A stretch of 64,000 nt of DNA from Anaerolineae bacterium (GTDB lineage Bacteria > Chloroflexota > Anaerolineae > Promineifilales > Promineifilaceae). Of this stretch, positions 33,539 through 40,207 are shown piece by piece. How positions within the stretch are numbered: position 1 is the first letter of the stretch; every line of letters starts with the position of its first letter. A program made the translations under genes and the position numbers. Location: positions 1 to 64,000 of the forward strand of contig JADLAX010000088.1 in the NCBI GenBank assembly GCA_020848035.1, read 5' to 3'. The notes beneath the pieces were generated by a model. It worked only from the letters and a program-made list of their open reading frames with translations, made no database searches and was not told the DNA's origin.

Positions 33539-34573
33539 TTAGCGATTGACCAGCGGCAAATAGTGGTGAAATGTCAGGGTATCGAGCGAGACGTACCAGG
33601 GAACGGCCGTCACCTCGGTTTGTAGAAAATTTTGCAGCAGGGCAGCCACTTTGAACGCGCCGTCTTCGGACGGATGGGTGCCGTCGGCCTTAAAATCGGA
33701 ACAGAGCCAGGTGAGGCCGTCGCTGCGTGCCTCCAGGCCGTCGGCCCAGAGGTAAGGACCCCAGGTTAGCCACGGGGCCAGCACGCTGCCCTGGTTGGGG
33801 TCGAAGTTTAGCGCCGGTGCGCCGTCGATTTGCTCTTCGATGAGCCACTTGACGGCAAAGCCGCTCTGGTACGCTTCTGGCTCTGGGCTGAGCGCGGTGT
33901 CGGCGTACCCGGCGTAGATGCGGCTGGAGAGGTAAGCGATTTTCAGGTTGGGGTAGCGGCTTTGGGCGATTTGCACGATGCTGCGCAGCTGGTCCTGCAA
34001 AATTTGGGCGTCGGTGGGGAAAACTTCGCCAGGCGCAACGCTGGCGCGGGCTTCTTTGAGCCAGATCACCTGCACTTGCTGCGGCGTGAGGCCGCTGCTG
34101 GCCAGGCGCTGCTCGATGATGGTCCAGAATTCATCGTTGGGGTCAGAGGCCAGCTCGGCTGACTTGCCGCTTTGTGCGCCGTTGACGATGGTGACGTCGG
34201 GGGCCAGCAGCGGATCGGTCTGGGCCAGGCTCATGTAGGCGGTGAATTCCTGCGCGGTGTTGGACATGCCCAGGGAGAGGAGGACGATACGGCCGTTGCC
34301 CTCATCCACCTGCCCGGACCCATTGAGCGGTTGGACGGCCTGAGCCAGCGCCAGACCCGCCTGCGCGTGCGCGGTGGGCATCTGGTTGCTGCCGTTGGGG
34401 TACAGCCCGCCGGGAAAGCCCTGGTACGTGCTCGTGCCCAGCTCGTTCAACGGCACAAACCCCACCGAAGTCTGGCCGCAGTCGGCGGCGAAGGTGGGGG
34501 TGGGGTGGGGGATGGCGAGGGTGAGCAGGGAAAGGATGAGGAGGAGTAATAGAAGTTTGTTTGATTTTGGCAT
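33539..34573 (-). CDS. Secreted SGNH-hydrolase-like protein
   Basis: 344 residues. A Sec signal peptide (1-30, LLLLLLILSLLTLAIPHPTPTFA) is followed by a fold with the SGNH order: IVLLSLGMSN (strand with Ser-like position), VNGAQSGKSA, VIWLKEA and DGTHPSEDGAFKVA (Asp/His near the C terminus). It may be a secreted esterase, but the classic GDS block I is not clear. It ends HHYLPLVNR, a short hydrophobic C-terminal motif I have seen in secreted Chloroflexota proteins. A promoter with TACACT eight nt before ATG 34573 precedes it. Confidence 0.6.
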   Translation of the reverse strand: MPKSNKLLLLLLILSLLTLAIPHPTPTFAADCGQTSVGFVPLNELGTSTYQGFPGGLYPNGSNQMPTAHAQAGLALAQAVQPLNGSGQVDEGNGRIVLLSLGMSNTAQEFTAYMSLAQTDPLLAPDVTIVNGAQSGKSAELASDPNDEFWTIIEQRLASSGLTPQQVQVIWLKEARASVAPGEVFPTDAQILQDQLRSIVQIAQSRYPNLKIAYLSSRIYAGYADTALSPEPEAYQSGFAVKWLIEEQIDGAPALNFDPNQGSVLAPWLTWGPYLWADGLEARSDGLTWLCSDFKADGTHPSEDGAFKVAALLQNFLQTEVTAVPWYVSLDTLTFHHYLPLVNR

Positions 34574-34581
34574 ACGGCCGT

Positions 34582-34611
34582 AGTGTACGGCGGTTTGGGT
34601 GGCAAATTCAA
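34582..34611 (-). promoter_or_regulatory. Possible near-leaderless promoter
   Basis: On the minus strand TTGAAT (34611-34606), 18 bp, TACACT (34587-34582). The eight nt between the -10 and ATG 34573 are exactly the palindrome ACGGCCGT. Confidence 0.4.
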
Positions 34612-34701
34612 ATTAGCAGTTTATGAAATTACGTTAGTAAGAAGCGAAACAAGAGGACGATTTAGGATCACCGAATTTGTATTTGTGTTGGTAGGGTCTA
34701 T

Positions 34702-35784
34702 CTATGGCATCTTTCCATGACATTTTTTGTACTTCTTTCCGCTTCCACAAGGACAAAGTTTATTTCTACCTACTTTCTTTCCAAATTGGGCTCTACTATC
34801 AACTCGTTTTATTCTTGAAGCAGGTGGTGAAAAGCTAATAGTTACCCCTCCTTCTCCTGATTCTCCGACAGTAACTTTTAATGCCTTGCGCCCTTTTGAT
34901 GTTCCCATTGGAGAGCCAATTTCAGATGGAGAAACTAACTCGACTTCAGCATTGTTAAGTTCATAAACTCCTGGATGCTCTTTCTCGTTCAAAAAGCCTA
35001 CCGAATCTTGGCCAAGGCGGATTTTTTCACCTTCAACAGATATCCAGAAAGGCGCATCCGTTACCTCAGCAGGGGTAGGAGGGATATTTAAGCTGCTATT
35101 TTGTGTTCTGATAACAAATCCATCATTAATATTTCCTGTAATTGCTGTTTGCTCATAATGGAGTTCTAGCCTTTCAATCTCAATCGAGTTAGGCGGGTTA
35201 ACTCGTAATAGTAAATCTATTTTTCTTTTAGCACTTCGAACGAGAAAATATTTCCCTTTTGCTTCAATGTCAAAAGCTTCTGTTGTGCCATGCCAGTGAT
35301 TATCTTTAATAAACGCAACTTTTGATCCATTCCTGTCATAAAACTGGGCGGAAATCCTTGGCGGGGTGTTAGGAATCTCAGGCGGAGATATAGATAGGAT
35401 CTCTTTACCATTAACTTCAATAATCTTCTTAAGATTGACGAATTTAGTTTCACCAATTTTTACAAAGAATTTTCCATCTCTTGCAACGTTCAGCTCAAAT
35501 TTGGAGCTCCCTTCTCGCTTACAGTAAGGATTTTTACGTCCTCTTTTAACATATTCTTTTGACCAAAATCCCCGAGTTACGTTTGAGTGACAACTTGCAC
35601 AGAGTAACGCAATATTCTCAGGAAGATGTTCTTTAGCATCTGAAAACTCTGGATCAATATGCTCATACTCGTAAACGGCATTCCCGCAAATCACACAACC
35701 GTATCCACATGCATATCGTACACTTCTTTGCACTGATGCCGGTATATTTCGAGTTAGCCCATATTTATTGGTTTGAGTTACCAT
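34702..35784 (-). CDS. HNH endonuclease-like protein with C-terminal SEC-C motif
   Basis: 360 residues. The N terminus has an HNH/zinc arrangement: C30xxC33, EYEHIDPEF with His42, then LCASCH (C62, C65, H66). About 230 residues of beta-rich sequence follow that I do not recognise. The last 20 residues are a SEC-C zinc motif (GRNKLCPCGSGKKYKKCHG). The gene is clearly AT-richer than its neighbours and lacks ACGGCCGT, which suggests recent transfer. Function could be a solitary defence nuclease or a repair enzyme; there is no modification partner of the DNA-methylase type next to it. Confidence 0.7.
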   Translation of the reverse strand: MVTQTNKYGLTRNIPASVQRSVRYACGYGCVICGNAVYEYEHIDPEFSDAKEHLPENIALLCASCHSNVTRGFWSKEYVKRGRKNPYCKREGSSKFELNVARDGKFFVKIGETKFVNLKKIIEVNGKEILSISPPEIPNTPPRISAQFYDRNGSKVAFIKDNHWHGTTEAFDIEAKGKYFLVRSAKRKIDLLLRVNPPNSIEIERLELHYEQTAITGNINDGFVIRTQNSSLNIPPTPAEVTDAPFWISVEGEKIRLGQDSVGFLNEKEHPGVYELNNAEVELVSPSEIGSPMGTSKGRKALKVTVGESGEGGVTISFSPPASRIKRVDSRAQFGKKVGRNKLCPCGSGKKYKKCHGKMP

Positions 35785-35819
35785 AAAATATTCGCTTAAA
35801 GTTGAATTTGTGCCAGTTT

Positions 35820-37016
35820 CTATTTCAGTTTCAGTAGATCAGATAAATGAGGTTCTACTTGCCAATATTGTTGAAGTTGATGGTATTCGGTTACGGCCGT
35901 TTCCCCCCCATCATCCCCCTTCTTCACTGCCCGCAGTAGCAAGTTCTTCGGCGTGTGCTCGGGGGAGATGAACTGGAGAGCGGTCACCTGATAGCCGTGC
36001 ATCCGCAAAATGGCGGCGCGGAAGGCGTCGGTGAGGAGGTCGCCCAGGCGCTCGTGCAGCAGACCGTAGCGCAAAACGGCGGCAAACTCGGGGGGTGACG
36101 GCTTGTCCTGAGCTTGTCGAAGGAACCGTTCCTTCAACTGCACCTGCAAATGATGATGGCAGCACGGCGCTACGATGATCACCTGGCTCTGCCAGCGGAT
36201 GCCCTGCGCCAGCGTGTCGTCCGTGGCCGTGTCGCAGGCGTGCAGCGCCACGACGATGTTGGGCGGCGGATCTGCCTGGTAATCAATAATCAGCCCCTGC
36301 ACAAACGTCAGGCCGTCCCAGCCGAGCGCGTTGGCCCGGCTTTGGTTGCGGGCGATCAGCTTTTCCTGGCCGTCCACGCCCACCACCAGCGCCTGCTTGC
36401 CCAGGATGTTGACCAGGTAGTGGTAGGCGGCAAAGGTGAGGTAGGCGTTGCCACAGCCAAAATCGACCAGGCGCACCGGTTCGGGCAGGGCGGCGATTTC
36501 CTCAATTTCGGCCAGGATTTTAAGGAAGGCGTTGATTTGCTGGAACTTGCTGCGGTGGTCGGCTTTGATACGGCCGTCTTCCCGCATCACCCCCATCACC
36601 TGCAAAAACGGAATATCTTCGCCTTCGGACAAAATGGTGTTTTTGCTGCGATCGTGGGCCAGATCAACCACCTGCGGCTTTTCCGTCGCTTGGCGGTTGA
36701 TGATCGGTTGGCCCTTTTTGCTCAGGTTGATTTGAATCGTTTCGTTCTGGCTGATGATGTGGAAGTTGCGGAAAGGCAGGGTGAGGGCGGCGGTGAGGTG
36801 GGTAACGGCCGTTTCCCCCACATAATTCTTCACAATATTCTGCTTCTCATCGAAAAAGGAAAATTGCAGATGGCGCTGTCCCTTCACCTCCACCGGCCGC
36901 AGCTCCAAGCGCTGCCAGGGGTTCGTTTTTCCCCGCTGCTGCCCGCTAAACGTGGCCCGGACGAAGTTGGCTTCGTCTAAAACTGCTTCGCGGATTGTGT
37001 CCTGGTAATCGCTCAT
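35820..37016 (-). CDS. METTL25/Methyltransf_32-like SAM methyltransferase
   Basis: 398 residues from ATG 37016. After a 170-residue N-terminal domain come motif I RLVDFGCGNAYLTFAAYHYL, acidic GVDGQEKLIARNQ, ALHACDTATDD and APCCHHHLQVQL; the PCCH motif is diagnostic of the Methyltransf_32 group. The probable substrate is RNA or a protein. An insertion inside the gene encodes FLRQAQDKPS, the translation of a known-type mobile repeat (36101-36125), inserted in frame. The gene is 35 bp downstream of the HNH gene on the same strand in reading order. Confidence 0.75.
   Translation of the reverse strand: MSDYQDTIREAVLDEANFVRATFSGQQRGKTNPWQRLELRPVEVKGQRHLQFSFFDEKQNIVKNYVGETAVTHLTAALTLPFRNFHIISQNETIQINLSKKGQPIINRQATEKPQVVDLAHDRSKNTILSEGEDIPFLQVMGVMREDGRIKADHRSKFQQINAFLKILAEIEEIAALPEPVRLVDFGCGNAYLTFAAYHYLVNILGKQALVVGVDGQEKLIARNQSRANALGWDGLTFVQGLIIDYQADPPPNIVVALHACDTATDDTLAQGIRWQSQVIIVAPCCHHHLQVQLKERFLRQAQDKPSPPEFAAVLRYGLLHERLGDLLTDAFRAAILRMHGYQVTALQFISPEHTPKNLLLRAVKKGDDGGETAVTEYHQLQQYWQVEPHLSDLLKLK
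36101..36125. repeat. Palindromic repeat inserted in frame in a coding sequence
   Basis: The plus strand reads GCTTGTCCTGAGCTTGTCGA and continues AGGAA: an imperfect palindrome (CTTGTC...GACAAG on the complementary reading CTTCGACAAGCTCAGGACAAG). This word is widespread as an interspersed repeat in many bacterial genomes and translates as LRQAQDK. The methyltransferase family does not have this peptide as far as I can tell. Confidence 0.6.
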
Positions 37017-37026
37017 ATTCAATGGA

Positions 37027-37092
37027 TGTCATACCCGCGAAGGCGGGTATCCATTTCCCAAGGCGTGGATTGCCGCCTTCGCGGCAATGACA
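37027..37092. repeat. Interspersed palindromic repeat
   Basis: TGTCAT (37027-37032) and ATGACA (37087-37092) bound two inner stems (CCCGCGAAGGCGGG and GCCGCCTTCGCGGC). It is a common type of interspersed repeat and fills the gap upstream of the methyltransferase gene. Confidence 0.65.
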
Positions 37093-37155
37093 GGTTGAGT
37101 TGTTGTGCCTCGTCCAACCTCAAAAAAATGCTGCGCTCGCCACGCTCTCTGTGGT

Positions 37156-39501
37156 TCAAATTATTTCTAAATTGGCAAAACTGGCCGCCAGCCGCTTCAC
37201 GCCCACGTCGGCAAAGGCTACCGACACTTCCTCGTCGTTGCCCGTCAGCTTGCTCTCGATGACCGTGCCGACGCCAAATTTGCTGTGGCGCACTTTTTGG
37301 CCCGTTTTGTATTTTGCTTTTTGCGGGCCAGCCGGTTCCAAATCATCTGCTTCGTGGCGCGGTTTGGGTAGGGTGGATGGGCGGCTGGGGGCAGGGGGCT
37401 GAGGGCTGGGTTTGGTGTCGTCGGCCCAGGAGTAGCTTTTGCGGGTAGTGGGGCGAGAACTGCTGCCTGGTGCGGCGGAACGGCCGTAGCCGCTCCCCGA
37501 TCCACTACTGCTGCTCCCGCCAGACCAATTCCAACTGCTGGCCTGCTGGTACGTCGATTCACGCCGCTGTTTGGCGGTGCCGCCTTCGGCCAGGTCCAGC
37601 GGAATTTCTTGCAAAAAGCGGGAGGGAATGGCCACTTCCGTCTCGCCAAAAAAGGTGCGGCGGAAAGCGTGGGTGATAAACAGCATGTCCATGGCCCGGG
37701 TGATGCCCACATAAAACAGACGGCGCTCCTCCGCCAGCGACTCGCTGTCTTCCATGGAGCGGCTGTGCGGCAAAACGCCATCTTCCAGCCCGGTGAGGAA
37801 AACCACGGGAAACTCCAGCCCCTTGGCCGCGTGCAGCGTCAGCAGCGTCACTGCCTTCGGGTCGTCTTCCAGGTCGTCGGTTTCGGAGACGAGGGCTACC
37901 TGCTCCAGGAACTCGCTCAGCGTTAGCTCGCTGGACATCAGGGCGACGCCGCGTAGTTCCATCACGTTGGCCCAACGGTCACGCGCTTCGTCGGGGTCTT
38001 TGGCACTGTTTTCGATGTAGTCGCGGTATTCGGTTTGCTCCAGGATCAGGTCCAGCAGCTCACCCACCGCGGCGGATTCTCGCACGGTGAGCCAGGCGTT
38101 GAGCATACTGCCAAAGTTAGAGAGGGTGTTGAGGGAACGGCCGTTAAACGGATGCTGCACCTCAAGGTCTGTGGCCAATCGCACCACCGCCTCGCTGGGC
38201 GACATGCTGTTGACAAACGCCCACTGCTCCAGATCCTGCTGCGTTTTGCTGCCGATGCCGCGCGTCGGGGTGTTGATCACCCGGGCAAAGCTCACCGAAT
38301 CGAGCGGATTGTGCACCAGGCGTAGATAGGCAATCACATCCTTCACTTCGCGCCGCTTGTAGAACTGGGTGGCGCCAACCAGCTTGTACGGCATGTTGGC
38401 GCGGATGAACGCCTCTTCCAGCACGCGGGATTGGGCGTTGGTGCGGTACATCACCGCCATGTCGCCCGGTGAGTAGCCCTGCACGCGCATGTTTTGAATC
38501 TGGCTCAGGATGACGTCAGCCTCTTCGCGCTCGTCGTACACTTCGCGTACCACAATTTTTTCGCCGCCCTGCCGGGTGGTGAACAGCTCCTTGTGTACCC
38601 GATTTTTATTTTGCTTGATCACCGCCTTGGCCACGTCCAGAATGATCTGAGTGGAGCGGTAATTTTGCTCCAGCAAAATCATGTCGGCGTCGGGATACAT
38701 CTGGCGGAAGCGGTCGATGTTGCGGTAATCGGCCCCGCGCCATTTGTAGATGGATTGGTCGGAATCGCCCACGGCGAAGATGTTGCCATGTTGGCCGCCC
38801 AACCGCTGCAGCAGGGCGTACTGGGCCGTGTTGGTGTCCTGGAATTCGTCCACCAGGATGTGACGGTAGCGCTCCTGGTACTTTTGCAGCACGTCGGGCC
38901 GCTGGTCGAACAGGAGTACGGTGTTCATCAGCAGGTCGTCAAAATCCATGGCGTTGTTGGCCATGAGGACTTGCTGGTAACGGCCGTACACGCGCTTGGT
39001 CACTTCGGCAATGTAGTTGCCCGCCGCGTACATTTCGGCGGTAATCAATTCATTTTTGGCGGTGCTGATGCCGTTGAGCATTTTGTTGACGGGGAACTTT
39101 TTGTCGTCCAGGTTCAAATCTTTAAGCGCCTGTTTCACTACCTGCTGCTGATCGGCCGTATCAAAAATGACAAAATCTTGCTGGTACCCCTGCAAGTTAT
39201 CGCTTTCCTGGCGCAGGATGCGGGCGCAGGTGGCGTGAAAGGTACCCATTGTCAGACCACGGGGACGGCCGTCTAGCAGCTCTTCCAGGCGGTGGTTCAT
39301 CTCTTTGGCCGCCTTGTTGGTAAAGGTAACGGCCATGATTTGCCACGGCGGCACGCGCAGCTCGCGAATGAGGTAAACAATGCGGTGGGTGAGCACGCGG
39401 GTCTTGCCGCTGCCCGGCCCGGCTAACACTAAAATGGGGCCTTCGGGGGCGGTAACGGCCGTAATCTGCGCTTGGTTCAAGCCTTCCAGGTATTGAGTCA
39501 T
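37156..39501 (-). CDS. pcrA: UvrD/PcrA superfamily 1A DNA helicase
   Basis: 781 residues from ATG 39501. Motif I AGPGSGKT (27-34), Ia TFTNKAAKEMNHR, II VDEFQDTN, III GDSDQSIYKWRGAD, IV LEQNYRST, V TLHAAKGLEFPVVF and VI EERRLFYVGITRA are all intact. After a Ser/Gly-rich linker (about 650-690) the C-terminal KTGQKVRHSKFGVGTV tudor-like domain contacts RNA polymerase. It unwinds DNA 3' to 5' in repair. An upstream start would read through a hairpin and a promoter, so it is rejected. Confidence 0.93.
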   Translation of the reverse strand: MTQYLEGLNQAQITAVTAPEGPILVLAGPGSGKTRVLTHRIVYLIRELRVPPWQIMAVTFTNKAAKEMNHRLEELLDGRPRGLTMGTFHATCARILRQESDNLQGYQQDFVIFDTADQQQVVKQALKDLNLDDKKFPVNKMLNGISTAKNELITAEMYAAGNYIAEVTKRVYGRYQQVLMANNAMDFDDLLMNTVLLFDQRPDVLQKYQERYRHILVDEFQDTNTAQYALLQRLGGQHGNIFAVGDSDQSIYKWRGADYRNIDRFRQMYPDADMILLEQNYRSTQIILDVAKAVIKQNKNRVHKELFTTRQGGEKIVVREVYDEREEADVILSQIQNMRVQGYSPGDMAVMYRTNAQSRVLEEAFIRANMPYKLVGATQFYKRREVKDVIAYLRLVHNPLDSVSFARVINTPTRGIGSKTQQDLEQWAFVNSMSPSEAVVRLATDLEVQHPFNGRSLNTLSNFGSMLNAWLTVRESAAVGELLDLILEQTEYRDYIENSAKDPDEARDRWANVMELRGVALMSSELTLSEFLEQVALVSETDDLEDDPKAVTLLTLHAAKGLEFPVVFLTGLEDGVLPHSRSMEDSESLAEERRLFYVGITRAMDMLFITHAFRRTFFGETEVAIPSRFLQEIPLDLAEGGTAKQRRESTYQQASSWNWSGGSSSSGSGSGYGRSAAPGSSSRPTTRKSYSWADDTKPSPQPPAPSRPSTLPKPRHEADDLEPAGPQKAKYKTGQKVRHSKFGVGTVIESKLTGNDEEVSVAFADVGVKRLAASFANLEII

Positions 39502-39507
39502 CTGGCT

Positions 39508-39536
39508 ATTGTAACGTGCCGGGCGGGGATCGTCAT
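39508..39536 (-). promoter_or_regulatory. Sigma70-like promoter, leaderless
   Basis: On the minus strand ATGACG, 17 bp (about 39530-39514), TACAAT (39513-39508). The -10 ends six nt before ATG 39501 of pcrA; the -35 matches only four of six positions. Confidence 0.5.
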
Positions 39537-39560
39537 CCGAAAAAGAGAGTGAAAAGTAAA

Positions 39561-39617
39561 AAGTGAAAAGTGATAAGTGGCCTTTACTTTTTACTTGCCA
39601 CTTATCACTTTTCACTT
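39561..39617. repeat. Perfect 20-bp hairpin of AAGTGAAAAGTG words
   Basis: AAGTGAAAAGTGATAAGTGG (39561-39580) is exactly complementary to 39598-39617. It lies between the divergent pcrA and DUF4345-like genes; additional AAAAGTAAAAAGTG words precede it. Confidence 0.8.
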
Positions 39618-39779
39618 CTTGCTATTGATACCGCCGCACCACAGTCCGGTTGAGGAAGTGGTGATAAAAATCATATAGGATTGGTAGGATTTGGCCTTGT
39701 GGCGGGAACGGCCGTTTTGCTACGCTACGCTCATTAACCACACTGATTTTGGCAAGCTTTTGCTTGCAGGAGGCGCATA

Positions 39780-40169
39780 ATGAAGGTCAAATATGCCTTA
39801 ACTTTGGATGCTGTGGTTTTACTCGTAGTGGCCGTGGGCTGCTTTTTTAACATGGAATGGGCGCGGCAGATGTTTGGCATCGGGTTTGCCCCAGACAACA
39901 TTTACCTGAGCCAGCTGCTGGGAGCGGCCGTTTTTGGCCTGGCCTTGCAAAACTGGCTGGTGCGTTCGGTAGAGAACCTGGAAAAGCTGCGCATCATCAT
40001 CCTGGCCAACTTCGTTGGGCATGGCGGGGCAGCCGTCGTGCTGCTGGCCATCAAGCTGAGTGGGCTGGGTGATGCCACCGCCTGGCTGGGCATCGCCTAC
40101 ACCATCGCGGCGGCACTGGTTTTTGGCTACTTCCTGGACCGGCCCCAGATCCAAACCAAACACGCGTAA
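39780..40169 (+). CDS. Small four-helix membrane protein
   Basis: 129 residues with four hydrophobic helices (about 5-22, 40-58, 72-90, 95-117) and a short tail. The loop MEWARQMFGIGFAPDNIYLSQLLGAA resembles DUF4345-type proteins, but I cannot assign it. AGGAGG precedes ATG 39780, with a small hairpin (GCAAGC/GCTTGC) just upstream. Confidence 0.6.
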   Translation: MKVKYALTLDAVVLLVVAVGCFFNMEWARQMFGIGFAPDNIYLSQLLGAAVFGLALQNWLVRSVENLEKLRIIILANFVGHGGAAVVLLAIKLSGLGDATAWLGIAYTIAAALVFGYFLDRPQIQTKHA

Positions 40170-40207
40170 AGTTTAGCGCCGCGCCACAAACGTAAAACCG
40201 TGGCGCG

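Noticed and set aside
34702-37016. HNH nuclease plus methyltransferase as a restriction-modification system
   Set aside because: The methyltransferase is a Methyltransf_32 type with PCCH and no DNA-methylase DPPY-like motif; GC content also differs between the two genes.
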